Assembly (NCBI RefSeq): GCF_051488685.1
Contig: NZ_JBPSEH010000001.1
Location: 124,001-188,000, forward strand
Direction: 5' to 3'
DNA length: 64,000 nt
DNA from: Melioribacter sp051488685
Lineage (GTDB): Bacteria > Bacteroidota > Ignavibacteria > Ignavibacteriales > Melioribacteraceae
Below the pieces are notes generated by a model that did no database searches, was not told the origin of the DNA, and worked only from the letters and a program-made list of their open reading frames with translations. The stretch's first letter is position 1; each line of letters starts with the position of its first letter. Shown in pieces: positions 36,689-45,910 of this stretch. A program made the position numbers and the translations under genes.

Positions 36689-38533
36689 TCATTCAATTTT
36701 CGATGCCATTTCTCTATACATTTTTTCCGATTCCTCACCACAAATTTCATCGAGTTTATTCCACCATGTAAATTTGAGTATTAATGACGTTATAGCAGTA
36801 ATGCAGAGAGTAATCGCAAAGTATAGATATTCATGGATTACAAGATAAATGGGCGCAGCAAGCAGAGTTGTTTGCCAGATAATACCTATTACAACGTTGA
36901 ACATATCTCTTTTGAAACCGAAATTTGGATTGAATTCCGGAAAGCGAGCTTTAACTTTTTCATGAATTGGTTTCCATAATCCCCATGGGCGAACCGTTAT
37001 ATAAAATTTCATCAATACATTATCGGGCTCTGGTTCACTCAAGTAACTACCAAGTATAGAGCCGAGAATTGAAATGGCGAGTACATAAGGAAATGCATTG
37101 AGTGTCGGCAACGAAGGGAAAAGCAGAGGCATAATTAAAGCAGCCGCTATACCGATAACCATTCCCCAGAAGTATCCATAACCATTCATCCTCCACCAAT
37201 ACCATTTCAAAACATTTGCCGCTGTGTAACCACCCCAAAGTCCATTTACAATCCAGAGTGTTACTTGATTAACCGATTGCGCCATGATGCCGAAAATAAA
37301 GCCTAGTATAACAAAAAAGATAGAGACAGCTATACTCATGTGGACATATTTTTTCGGATGTGCGTTTGGATTAATAAATTTCTTATAAATATCGTTGACA
37401 ACATAAGCAGGAGCTGCATTGATTGTGGCTGCGTATGTTGACATAAAAGCAGCAAGAAGACCTGCCAGTAAAACGCCTACCAGTCCAACCGGAATCAGTT
37501 TCCTTAAAGCCAGTGGCAATATCATTTCGAAATCGACGTTTGGCCCCATTGCATTTAATTCTGGCATCAGAAAAGCGAGAGCCAGCACAGTAAGACCCGC
37601 TATCATCATATATCGGGGGAAAAAGAGAACGAGCGAAACCAGCCAGCTCATTTTCGAAGCTTCTTTAGGATTCCTGGTAGCTAAAATTCTCTGCATATCA
37701 TAATTAGGCGCTGGACCAGCTGCACTTACAAGTATACCCTTAAATAATACCATCATCATAAAAATCATAAATAATTCGTAACCGTCTTCAGTAATTTTGG
37801 CATTAACCGATTCCATTATTCCCGACCAGTTTAAATTCAAATGCCATCCGAAAAAAAGTTCTTTCCAACCTTCTGGTACAACGGCATTTAGCGCTCCAGG
37901 CGCAACGGCATTCATTGCAACAATACCCACTGCAATTGAAGCTACGGTCATTACAAGAAATTGAAGCACTTCCGTTGCAACCACGCTCACCATCCCCCCT
38001 TTGACAGCGTAGATAGCTGTAATACTCATTAAAATTATTGCATACATATCGGGCGACAGATCCCACGGTAAAAATATTTTAGCAAACTTTCCAATTCCTT
38101 TAAAGTCATAAGCTATAAATCCCACAACGCTAACAAGCGCAAAACAAACAACAATAATGTGTGCAAGGCGGGCGCCTTTGCCGTTTCCAAATCTGGTCTC
38201 GATCCACTGCGCTCCAGTCATAACATTTGACCTTCTCAACCAGATCGACAGATAAGCAAAGAGAAACACTTGATTGAATATTGGCCAGAGCCACGGAATC
38301 CAAACGCTTTTCATCCCGTAGACGAACAATAAATAGACAAGCCACATGGTGCCGGTTATGTCGAACATTCCCGAGGCGTTTGAGATACCAAGCATCCACC
38401 AGGGCAATTGATTGCTGCCAAGGAAATACGAATCGATATCTTTTATCGATCTTTTTGATACTAGTATCCCAATGGCAAGCACTACAGCAAAATAGAGTAT
38501 TATGATTACCAAGTCGATGATATGTATCTGCAT
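36689..38533 (-). CDS. Sodium:solute symporter (SSS family)
   Basis: 614 aa with about 14 membrane segments, longer than a typical SGLT/PutP-type SSS (~500-550) because of a C-terminal extension (about 530-600). The core begins IIILYFAVVLAIGILVSKRS, with YFLGSNQLPWWMLGISNASG carrying the LeuT-fold TM1 region, and AFMSTYAATINAAPAYVVND as the Na+-site motif in TM8. Such transporters in hemicellulose loci import mono- or disaccharides with Na+. It follows the GH26 gene by 76 bp in the leftward operon. Two transporters in one operon suggest two different mannan products are taken up. Confidence 0.92.
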   Translation of the reverse strand: MQIHIIDLVIIILYFAVVLAIGILVSKRSIKDIDSYFLGSNQLPWWMLGISNASGMFDITGTMWLVYLLFVYGMKSVWIPWLWPIFNQVFLFAYLSIWLRRSNVMTGAQWIETRFGNGKGARLAHIIVVCFALVSVVGFIAYDFKGIGKFAKIFLPWDLSPDMYAIILMSITAIYAVKGGMVSVVATEVLQFLVMTVASIAVGIVAMNAVAPGALNAVVPEGWKELFFGWHLNLNWSGIMESVNAKITEDGYELFMIFMMMVLFKGILVSAAGPAPNYDMQRILATRNPKEASKMSWLVSLVLFFPRYMMIAGLTVLALAFLMPELNAMGPNVDFEMILPLALRKLIPVGLVGVLLAGLLAAFMSTYAATINAAPAYVVNDIYKKFINPNAHPKKYVHMSIAVSIFFVILGFIFGIMAQSVNQVTLWIVNGLWGGYTAANVLKWYWWRMNGYGYFWGMVIGIAAALIMPLLFPSLPTLNAFPYVLAISILGSILGSYLSEPEPDNVLMKFYITVRPWGLWKPIHEKVKARFPEFNPNFGFKRDMFNVVIGIIWQTTLLAAPIYLVIHEYLYFAITLCITAITSLILKFTWWNKLDEICGEESEKMYREMASKIE

Positions 38534-38609
38534 AATTTTCCTGTAAATTTATTTTCAATATTTTTCATTACAGTCCAGAATTCCTTCGCTCCTAATTTTT
38601 TATCATTTG

Positions 38610-39821
38610 TTACATAACTGGATAAGTCAATACAGCTTTTAGTAATTCAATCTTTTGTTTCTGATTGACTTGCTTAATAATTTCTTCGTTAATTGGCTTT
38701 GAATACAAATCCGGTAAATCTCTTTCAAGCAAGACTTTTTCGGTTAGTGTAAACTTTACAAAATCATCTTCGCCCGGATGACCTTTATAAGGAACATAGT
38801 AATGTTTTTCATTTGCATTCCGCCATACCATCAGATATGCGATTTTAACGGAATCTCCCCCAATGGTTTTATAGAGACGACCAGTCCACCAATTAAAATC
38901 GACAATTCCTTCCAGGCCGGTTTCTGTAAATGCAGCAATTTTGTTTTTCCGTTTTGCAATGGAAGTGACAATAGCCAGTTTCTTTTGAATCCACTGAATA
39001 CCGTCGCCATCGGGCATAAAGTCATAATAGTCGTCAAATCCAAGAATATCTACATAATTGTCGCCAGGATAACGTTCCAGATATTCTTCTTCTGAATAAA
39101 AATTTCTATCCGGAGAGTATGCATAAAGAATATTTCTCAATCCCCTTTTATCTCTGAGGTACTCAACAGTAGTTTTCCACAATTTTTTAAATTCATCGGG
39201 AGTACAGAAATTTTTTCCCCACCAGAACCAGCTGCCGTCGAATTCATGAAATGGACGAAAGATAATTGGAATTGGCTTGCCCGCTGTATCTTTCAGAGTT
39301 GCAACGAAATCGGCAATCTGATCGAGCATCCTTAAATACTTTAAATAATATCCTCCTCCTGGCAATATTTTGGGAACAGCGATAGTAGTATCATAAAACG
39401 ATTTGTCGGTTACGGGATTAGGTGCATGCCAGCAGAATGTATTTACTCCTCCCCTCGAATAAGCTTTGCGTACAAGCCTCGTTATATTTCTGTTTTCATT
39501 TTTAATGTTAGGCTCCCATATCAATTCTCCGAAGTCCCATCCGTATAGACCGGGATAGGAGCCGGTTATATCTTTAACGTCTGATCTTCCTTCTTTACCG
39601 TACCAGCCAATACCATAAGCTGTTGCGTCATGATGACCAAAAATTGTGTTTGTATTAGATAGCATTTTCAAATTATAATAAAGCATTGCTGTCTCTTTTG
39701 TTGCACTTGTATCGACGAGTTTTATTTCATTCCTTTTAAGAAATTCGACAGTATTGAATTCCATCATGCATGCATTTATTGTTATTACAATTATCGACAA
39801 TAGACTGAGTTTACGTATCAT
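38610..39821 (-). CDS. GH26 beta-mannanase, lipoprotein
   Basis: 403 aa. The signal ends in a lipobox (ITINAC, about Cys18), so it is lipid-anchored at the cell surface or in the periplasm. Retaining clan-A barrel: acid/base Glu193 in RPFHEFDGSWFWWG and nucleophile Glu300 in AFTETGLEG; GHHDATAYGIGW near the N-terminus is also typical of GH26. It should cut internal beta-1,4-mannosyl bonds and deliver mannobiose. No carbohydrate-binding module. Second gene of the leftward operon, 11 bp behind the GH5 mannanase. Confidence 0.94.
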   Translation of the reverse strand: MIRKLSLLSIIVITINACMMEFNTVEFLKRNEIKLVDTSATKETAMLYYNLKMLSNTNTIFGHHDATAYGIGWYGKEGRSDVKDITGSYPGLYGWDFGELIWEPNIKNENRNITRLVRKAYSRGGVNTFCWHAPNPVTDKSFYDTTIAVPKILPGGGYYLKYLRMLDQIADFVATLKDTAGKPIPIIFRPFHEFDGSWFWWGKNFCTPDEFKKLWKTTVEYLRDKRGLRNILYAYSPDRNFYSEEEYLERYPGDNYVDILGFDDYYDFMPDGDGIQWIQKKLAIVTSIAKRKNKIAAFTETGLEGIVDFNWWTGRLYKTIGGDSVKIAYLMVWRNANEKHYYVPYKGHPGEDDFVKFTLTEKVLLERDLPDLYSKPINEEIIKQVNQKQKIELLKAVLTYPVM

Positions 39822-39832
39822 AAAAGGTTACT

Positions 39833-41170
39833 TTAATTGCGTACAAGGAGTTTCATTTTTCGGATACGATTCATATCCGCAGCATGTTTCGAAATTATTT
39901 CAAGAGTCGATCCATCCGAAATAAAAACAGAATTAAGACCTTGCGGTTCTTGTGGGGGATCACCTGTAAACGGATCCCCTTTTTTCCAGATATAGTCATC
40001 GTTGTTGCGTTTTCCTTCGCCGCCCCAAGCCCAGAAATTGGTTCCAGCAATTGGAGCTCCTGCCTTAGCACTGTCTGCTACCAACTCGAATATTTTCAAA
40101 AAATATCTGTCCCTTGCTGTTACTGGTGAACCAGGCCTATACTCTTCGTAGTCTCTGGGTATTCCGAATTCTTCAAGTGTAATTGGTTTATTGAGTCGTC
40201 TCGCAAGTAACATGTGTGCATTAAAATAGTCGATTGCTTTTTTTTCTGTTGATGGATAGGTTTCTTCGATTTTTTTAGCATCAAACCATCCCCAATTTTT
40301 TGCCCAGAGATGGAATGTGGCATAGTCAATATTTGGACTTTTATGGGCATTTATAAAAATCGTATCAGAATCGAGACATCCGCCGAGACCTTCGTTGCCT
40401 GTTGTAATAAGATGATTGGGATCAATCGAGCGGATAAAGGCTGCCGTTTCATCGATCCATTTATAAAAATTTTTTGCATTTCGAAAACCCTCTTCGCCCC
40501 AGCCTGGTCTTGGTTCGTTTGCTAATTGCCAGGCCATTATTGTTGGATCCTCATAATAATAATCACCTGTATATTTATTCTTCCTTGTTACTATATGCAC
40601 AATGAAATTTCGGTAATATTCATTTGCTCTTTCGTTCGTATAAAACTTCGCTGAATAGTTCATAAATTTAGTCCAGCCCTGTTCTGGATTATGCGGATCA
40701 ACATAATTCGAATCACCCGACCATTTATTATAGACGGCAAAACCCCCCGACCATTCCCAGTAATTGCTCAAAAAAATTACGGCGAACATTTTCCTTTTAC
40801 GCATTTCGTAAAGCAGAAAGTCGAGCCCGTCAAGCAAATCTTCATTAAATTTACCCGGCTCTTCCTGAATAGATGGATCGAGCGAAGCTTGAATGTACGA
40901 CTTTTCGGATGCCGCCAGTATCCTTAAATTTGTAATTCCGAGTTCTTTTAGATAGTCGAGTTCACGCTTTAAGCGTTCTCTGTCGCCGTCTCGACCTTCA
41001 CGTCCCAGATAACATCCGTACCAGAAGTTCGTCCCGACAAAATAATACGGCTCGCCCTTGTATTCAAAATGAGTATCGACGACTCGAACATATTCAGTTT
41101 TAGTTAATAGAGAAGTGCTGCATGCCGAAAAAATTAATAACGAAATAAAGAACAACGCATATTTTTTCAT
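39833..41170 (-). CDS. GH5 (GH5_7-like) endo-beta-1,4-mannanase, lipoprotein
   Basis: 445 aa. Lipoprotein signal MKKYALFFISLLIFSAC (Cys17). Catalytic barrel with YYFVGTNFWYGCYLG at the first strand, acid/base Glu219 in WQLANEPRPG and nucleophile Glu334 in TLEEFGIPRD; length and motifs match the plant/fungal-like GH5_7 mannanases. It should act at the cell surface with the GH26 enzyme on mannan or glucomannan. First gene of the five-gene leftward operon; a -24-like promoter element and palindrome site 2 lie upstream. Confidence 0.93.
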   Translation of the reverse strand: MKKYALFFISLLIFSACSTSLLTKTEYVRVVDTHFEYKGEPYYFVGTNFWYGCYLGREGRDGDRERLKRELDYLKELGITNLRILAASEKSYIQASLDPSIQEEPGKFNEDLLDGLDFLLYEMRKRKMFAVIFLSNYWEWSGGFAVYNKWSGDSNYVDPHNPEQGWTKFMNYSAKFYTNERANEYYRNFIVHIVTRKNKYTGDYYYEDPTIMAWQLANEPRPGWGEEGFRNAKNFYKWIDETAAFIRSIDPNHLITTGNEGLGGCLDSDTIFINAHKSPNIDYATFHLWAKNWGWFDAKKIEETYPSTEKKAIDYFNAHMLLARRLNKPITLEEFGIPRDYEEYRPGSPVTARDRYFLKIFELVADSAKAGAPIAGTNFWAWGGEGKRNNDDYIWKKGDPFTGDPPQEPQGLNSVFISDGSTLEIISKHAADMNRIRKMKLLVRN

Positions 41171-41215
41171 TAATATTCGAACTCCGTTTTGAGAACATAA
41201 CCACCAAAGTAAGTG

Positions 41216-41231
41216 TACAGAAATTATGCCA
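41216..41231 (-). promoter_or_regulatory. Putative sigma-54 (-24/-12) promoter of the mannanase operon
   Basis: Minus strand TGGCATAATTTCTGTA: the -24 element TGGCAT is near perfect, the -12 element reads CTGTA instead of TTGCA, so the usual GC is GT. It closely resembles the epimerase element (TAGCATAATATTTGCA). The start would be near 41205, with a 35-nt leader and ~104 bp to the centre of palindrome 2. Confidence 0.42.
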
Positions 41232-41300
41232 CTTAATAAATCAGATATCCGTGTGTTAATCGCTCCTTTTAATACTAATTATTTATAAGGATAATAAAAT

Positions 41301-41317
41301 TTTATCAAAATGATAAA
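41301..41317. promoter_or_regulatory. 17-bp palindrome, candidate enhancer/operator site 2
   Basis: TTTATCA-AAA-TGATAAA, the same two half-sites and spacing as site 1 at 32492-32508. It lies 131 bp upstream of the first mannanase gene, matching the distance of site 1 from the acetylesterase start (~127 bp). It is also 85 bp upstream of the divergent glycosyltransferase gene, for which no -24/-12 element was seen. Confidence 0.62.
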
Positions 41318-41401
41318 TGCTACAATTAATTCTATTTTTTTTGCAGCGTTTTGAATTTCCTTATTTTTCCAGTATTAAAATTGGTATTAATCTAATTACG
41401 A

Positions 41402-42712
41402 ATGAAAAATACGTTCAATCATACTATCAAATTCATTATTCTTGTTCAGCTTGTTCTGTATTTTTATTTATTCATTCATTACGACATTATTCATTTCAAT
41501 TATATTTCCCTTATTTCCTCTTTACTCTATATTCCATTTGCCATAATAATACTTAAGTACGAGATTGACAGGAAAACAATTTATTTCGGACTGACGGTAG
41601 CTATTTTAATCAGAATATTGTTCATTAATAACTTTCCACTGGGAAGCGACGACATTTATCGATATATATGGGACGGCAAAGTTCAATACAACGGGATTAA
41701 TCCATATCTATACCCTCCAGATGCAAGTCAGCTGAGTCACCTTTCGAGCGAGATGCTTCCAGACAAAGTCAACTTTCCGGATATGAAAACAATCTATTTC
41801 CCGCTAAGCCAGTGGCTTTTCTATACAGCATATTTAATAAGTGGAGAATCTGTCTGGGGATTAAAGCTTCTCATGATACTTTTTGAAATAATAACTATGG
41901 CAAGTACTTTATATCTTCTAAAACTAAGGGGATTAAATTTCAGTTTCGTTTTACTCTATGCATTGTGTCCACTAATTTTAATTCACATTGGAATTGATGC
42001 ACACCTGGACGGATACGGATTTACATTTTTCGCGCTTTTTCTTTTTTTCTATTTACAGTCAGCTCAAAAGAATAGATGGTGCAAAATAATTTCTTTAATA
42101 TTTTTAGGTTTTGCGCTGTCGATTAAACCCGCTTTCTTGATTGCGTTACCAGCAATTTTTTGGTATGAAACGGATGTCAAAAGAAAGATTATTTATCCAT
42201 TAATCCCCGTGGCAATTTTAGGTATTCAATTTATTCCTTATTTATCCACGCCCGACTTATTCCAGGCACTGCAAAAATTTGCAAGAAACTGGACATTTAA
42301 CGGAAGTATTTTCAACATAATAAATGCTTTCCTCGAACACAATCAAAAATCGAGACTGATTTGTTTAATCCTCTATGCAATTTCATTTGCAGCTTATTAT
42401 CTTTTTATGAAACGAAGAAAAATAGAAATTGATCTTTATTATACGTACTTATTGTTGTTGTTATTTTCTCCTGTGGTGCATCCCTGGTACATTGGCTGGT
42501 TAATTGTATTATTGCCTGTTGTACCGAGATTGAGCGGAATTTTCTATGCCTCTTTAAGTAGCACAACGATTATTACTGTAATGAACTATCAGCTTTACGG
42601 TTACTGGAAGGAATATCCTTTGTTGCTTGTTGTAGAATATCTTCCAGTATTAATTTTTCTGATGCATGATTTAATTTTCGTCGACGGCAGGAATATAGAT
42701 AGTAAAAATTGA
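41402..42712 (+). CDS. GT-C membrane glycosyltransferase (mannosyltransferase-like)
   Basis: 436 aa, about ten membrane segments. The first large loop contains PLGSDDIYRYIWDGKVQ, with the acidic pair typical of GT-C enzymes that use polyprenyl-phosphate sugars, and NPYLYPPD; HIGIDAHLDGYG follows in a later loop. It resembles bacterial PIG-M/DUF2029-like mannosyltransferases. It would transfer a sugar to a lipid or glycan on the outer face of the inner membrane. Acceptor unknown. Its last 42 bp overlap the convergent kinase gene. Confidence 0.8.
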   Translation: MKNTFNHTIKFIILVQLVLYFYLFIHYDIIHFNYISLISSLLYIPFAIIILKYEIDRKTIYFGLTVAILIRILFINNFPLGSDDIYRYIWDGKVQYNGINPYLYPPDASQLSHLSSEMLPDKVNFPDMKTIYFPLSQWLFYTAYLISGESVWGLKLLMILFEIITMASTLYLLKLRGLNFSFVLLYALCPLILIHIGIDAHLDGYGFTFFALFLFFYLQSAQKNRWCKIISLIFLGFALSIKPAFLIALPAIFWYETDVKRKIIYPLIPVAILGIQFIPYLSTPDLFQALQKFARNWTFNGSIFNIINAFLEHNQKSRLICLILYAISFAAYYLFMKRRKIEIDLYYTYLLLLLFSPVVHPWYIGWLIVLLPVVPRLSGIFYASLSSTTIITVMNYQLYGYWKEYPLLLVVEYLPVLIFLMHDLIFVDGRNIDSKN

Positions 42713-44731
42713 GCCTTTCCCTTTAACGCTCTCAATTGATATATACCCATTCATAAATTCAATCATCTTTTTTGCTAAAGTAAGTCCCAGACCCGTACCT
42801 TCATAATTTCTCTTATGCCCTTCGCTTCCCTGACGGAATTCTTGAAATATTAATTCAAAATCTTTTTCGTCGATGCCAATTCCGGTGTCGGATATTTTAA
42901 TAGCATTCCAGTATTTTTCATTGTGATTAACATTTTCCGCACTAACTTCGATCTCCCCTTTTGGAGTGAATTTAATAGCATTGTCGATAATAAAAGCCAG
43001 TGCTTTTGAAAAAAGATCGTCATCAATTTCAGAGACCAATGAGATAGTCGGTAAATTTAGTTTAAATTGCAGACCTCTTGAAACAGCAAATGGTAAATAT
43101 TGTTCATAAGTATCACGTATTAATTCATTTAAAGAAGCTTTCGATAATTTAAGATATTCTGAAAGCGACTCTAATTCCGAAAGTTGAAGGACACTATCGA
43201 GCGTATTCAAAAGTCGTTTTCCAGCAGAATTAATATCAGCAATTATTTCTTTGGCTTCCTGGCTTAAGTCGTCTTCTAAAAGAAATTCGGTAAAGCCGAG
43301 AATGCCTATTAATGGTGTACGGAATTCGTGACTCATATTTGCCAGTAAAGAAGATTTCAAACGTGCTGCCTCTTCAGCTTTTTCTTTAGCTTTGATGATT
43401 TCTTCTTCGGCTTTCTTTTTAAGCGATATATCCTCATAAACTGCAAGGTAATGAGTTAGTTTCCCTCTATCATTAACAATTCCAGATACAGACGCCGACA
43501 CCCATATAAATTCACCACCTCTCTTTTTAATCCTGATATCTTTCTTCCAGATTTTTTCCTGTCTGATCATCTGGGCAATTTCTTTAATGTAATATTCATC
43601 ATTATCTGAGACTATTACATTTACTATTTTTTTTCCAAATACATCATCGAAATAAAAACCGGTCAATTCACTGAATTTTGGATTTACATACTCGATAAAA
43701 CCCTCCTGGTCAACAATTACCATAGCCACTGGGCTCTGATAAATGGCGTAATAAAGCTTTAGTTTTTCTTTTTCTAACTTTGTTCTGGCATCAACTTCAG
43801 CTTTTAATTTATCGTATGCCTTTTTTAATTCGTGCGTTCTTTCTTCAACTTTTTGTTCCAGGTTGAATTTGAACTCAAGCAGTTCAATTTCCAGATTTTT
43901 TTGCTCGGTTATATCCGAAAACGTAGAAAGAATAAATTGTTCATTGCCGAGTTTAATTTTTTGCTCAGTTAATAATATTGGAAGTACATCACCATCTTTT
44001 TTATTAAGTAACGACTCGGAACCTAAAAGTTTTCCAAATTCTTTGTAATCCCAAGAATTTAGAAGAAATAGTTCTTCTCTTCGCATACCAATTATATCAT
44101 CTTTCTTCCAGCCCGATAATTTCTCAGCCATCTTGTTGGCATCTACGATCTCTTGAGTTTCTGGATTGATTATAACAATGCCAGCCTGTATCGAATCTAA
44201 AATGTTCCTCAAATTTTTAATGCCTTCTAGTAAATCCTTACTATGCTCCTGGTTATACTCTACAAAATTTTTTTTGAATAAATTTTCTTTCCTTCGTTTA
44301 TTATACTTAAACCAATTACTTATCAATTTCCCTACTGCAGTATAAAATTCAAGTAGAATTTCGTCAATTGTATTTTCCGAATCGTATCTTATTATCACAA
44401 AACCATAAATTTCCTCACTTGAAGAAAATCTAATAAATCTACTTTCACCCGAACAATAAACTAAAGAATTAGCATTCAAAATTTTTGCAATAGTACCGTC
44501 TTCGATCAACAGTTTATACTCAGTTTCTATTAAATCATTATGATTTGTAGGATGCGACGCTACAAGATGAAATTCATAATTACGATTGTTTAGTAGATAA
44601 ATTGCGATCCACTTTATGGCATTATCCACTTGCATTAATGAATTAATGACAGAATTTAGTATCAACTCATCATCTTCCGAGTCGATCGCATTTATTATTT
44701 CGGATAGTATGTGTAGATTCAATGTGTTCAT
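42671..44731 (-). CDS. PAS-domain histidine kinase, soluble
   Basis: 686 aa, no membrane segment. N-terminal GAF-like region (about 15-150), PAS1 (about 168-285, LDSIQAGIVIINPETQEIVD), a coiled coil (about 285-325), PAS2 with PAC (about 328-445, YQSPVAMVIVDQEGFIEYVN), HisKA with His468 in NMSHEFRTPLIG, and HATPase (N box AFIIDNAIKFTPKG, G1 SDTGIGIDEK, G2 YEGTGLGLTL). No receiver domain is fused or encoded next to it, so its partner regulator is elsewhere. Stop and start codons of the HDOD gene overlap (TAATG). Confidence 0.93.
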   Translation of the reverse strand: MNTLNLHILSEIINAIDSEDDELILNSVINSLMQVDNAIKWIAIYLLNNRNYEFHLVASHPTNHNDLIETEYKLLIEDGTIAKILNANSLVYCSGESRFIRFSSSEEIYGFVIIRYDSENTIDEILLEFYTAVGKLISNWFKYNKRRKENLFKKNFVEYNQEHSKDLLEGIKNLRNILDSIQAGIVIINPETQEIVDANKMAEKLSGWKKDDIIGMRREELFLLNSWDYKEFGKLLGSESLLNKKDGDVLPILLTEQKIKLGNEQFILSTFSDITEQKNLEIELLEFKFNLEQKVEERTHELKKAYDKLKAEVDARTKLEKEKLKLYYAIYQSPVAMVIVDQEGFIEYVNPKFSELTGFYFDDVFGKKIVNVIVSDNDEYYIKEIAQMIRQEKIWKKDIRIKKRGGEFIWVSASVSGIVNDRGKLTHYLAVYEDISLKKKAEEEIIKAKEKAEEAARLKSSLLANMSHEFRTPLIGILGFTEFLLEDDLSQEAKEIIADINSAGKRLLNTLDSVLQLSELESLSEYLKLSKASLNELIRDTYEQYLPFAVSRGLQFKLNLPTISLVSEIDDDLFSKALAFIIDNAIKFTPKGEIEVSAENVNHNEKYWNAIKISDTGIGIDEKDFELIFQEFRQGSEGHKRNYEGTGLGLTLAKKMIEFMNGYISIESVKGKGSIFTIYIPAVDEN

Positions 44732-45582
44732 TAATTAATCATTAACATCTTAAAAATATGTTCGTATTCATGAATAATTTTTTTACGGTTAATTGTAAAA
44801 AATTTTTCAGACAGTTTTATTTTTTGCCAGACTGAATTTGTAGGCTTTTTAACAATATTATCGCCCGAATAGCCCAGAGCAAGTAGTTTAGATACAATAT
44901 CTGCAATATGAACGGCTGCTACTAAAAAATCATTATTAGAATTGTTCGATCTACCTTTGTGATGGTTCCTTAGAGTATCAATTATAATATCCGGTAGTTT
45001 CCATTTTTCTGCTAATTTAGCTCCCAATTCCGAATGAGTTATACCTAATTTATCTGATTCAACAACGGATACCTCAACATTAGTATTCTGAGAAATCTCA
45101 AGTACTTCTGCATATTCTTTATTAAAATATTCGATCAACAGAATTTTACCGAAATCGTGCAACACACCCGCAAGGAAAAAATTTTCTATCTGTCTGTCAT
45201 TAATTTCTGCACCAATAATTCTGGAGATAACCCCCGTAGACACTGAATGCGCCCATAAATCGGCGGGTTTCAGTTTAGTAAGTATTTTGCTGCCGGGCAT
45301 TATTTTTAGCAATGATATTGTAAATAAAATGTTCTTAACTTCATTATGTCCAAGATAAAAAATTGCTTGTGATATCGTATTTATTTTTCCTCTAAATCCA
45401 AAGAATGGTGAATTTGCCACTCTCAATATCTTAAAAGAAGAAGATTGGTCGGCTGATATCAATTCAGCTATTTTTTCATTGGTTATATATGGATCATCCA
45501 TTGCCCTGGATACCGTTGTATAGATTGTTGGTAAAGTAGGGATAGAATGAATCTGTTCAAGAATTTTTTCTTTTGTTATCAT
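44731..45582 (-). CDS. HDOD domain signalling protein
   Basis: 283 aa. An HDOD domain fills residues ~5-210: IPTLPTIYTTVSRAMDDPY at the start, ADQSSSFKILRVANSPFFGF, HNEVKNILFTISLLKIMPG, and FFLAGVLHDFGKILLIEYF. HDOD proteins are non-catalytic HD relatives that act in signal transduction and often partner with kinases or c-di-GMP enzymes. The N-terminus overlaps the upstream small gene by 26 bp and the C-terminus abuts the kinase gene, so the three are translationally coupled. Confidence 0.88.
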   Translation of the reverse strand: MITKEKILEQIHSIPTLPTIYTTVSRAMDDPYITNEKIAELISADQSSSFKILRVANSPFFGFRGKINTISQAIFYLGHNEVKNILFTISLLKIMPGSKILTKLKPADLWAHSVSTGVISRIIGAEINDRQIENFFLAGVLHDFGKILLIEYFNKEYAEVLEISQNTNVEVSVVESDKLGITHSELGAKLAEKWKLPDIIIDTLRNHHKGRSNNSNNDFLVAAVHIADIVSKLLALGYSGDNIVKKPTNSVWQKIKLSEKFFTINRKKIIHEYEHIFKMLMIN

Positions 45583-45910
45583 AAAATTTTATTTGTTCTA
45601 ATTTGTGTTCGACCACCATATTTATTAAATCTTCTTCATATTCATTTTCAATTGTCCAGTTAATTTGTTTGAGAAGTTCTTCTCTTTCTGTCTTCTTCTC
45701 TTCTTCTGTAAAAGTAATTTGCTCATCCTCTGATTTGATTGAAACTACAGTTATCCCCCAGGTTTTAAGAAGTAGTTTATGCTTCTGGCTTAATACTGTT
45801 TCGGCAGGGATCAATAAATGGCCGTATTTATTTTTAACATCTTCTGCCAGTACCATTCCATCTTCTATCCCTTCTATAGATACAATTTCTCTCATTACTC
45901 GCTCACTCAA
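45557..45910 (-). CDS. Small protein with the accessory N-terminal module of HDOD/HD-GYP regulators
   Basis: 117 aa. The core IEGIEDGMVLAEDVKNKYGH then LLIPAETVLSQKHKLLLKTW and GITVVSIK follows the 'L..GM.LA.DV....G.LLL..G..L...H...L..WGI' pattern often fused in front of HD-GYP or HDOD domains. Here it is a separate gene overlapping the HDOD gene by 26 bp, so it probably works as a subunit of that protein. An acidic, charged C-terminal part follows. Exact role unknown. Confidence 0.7.
   Translation of the reverse strand: MSERVMREIVSIEGIEDGMVLAEDVKNKYGHLLIPAETVLSQKHKLLLKTWGITVVSIKSEDEQITFTEEEKKTEREELLKQINWTIENEYEEDLINMVVEHKLEQIKFYDNKRKNS

Noticed and set aside
41318..41401. Sigma-54 promoter for the glycosyltransferase gene
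   Set aside because: A TTGCA is present at 41341 but no GG lies 11 bases upstream, and it is only ~30 bp from the palindrome.
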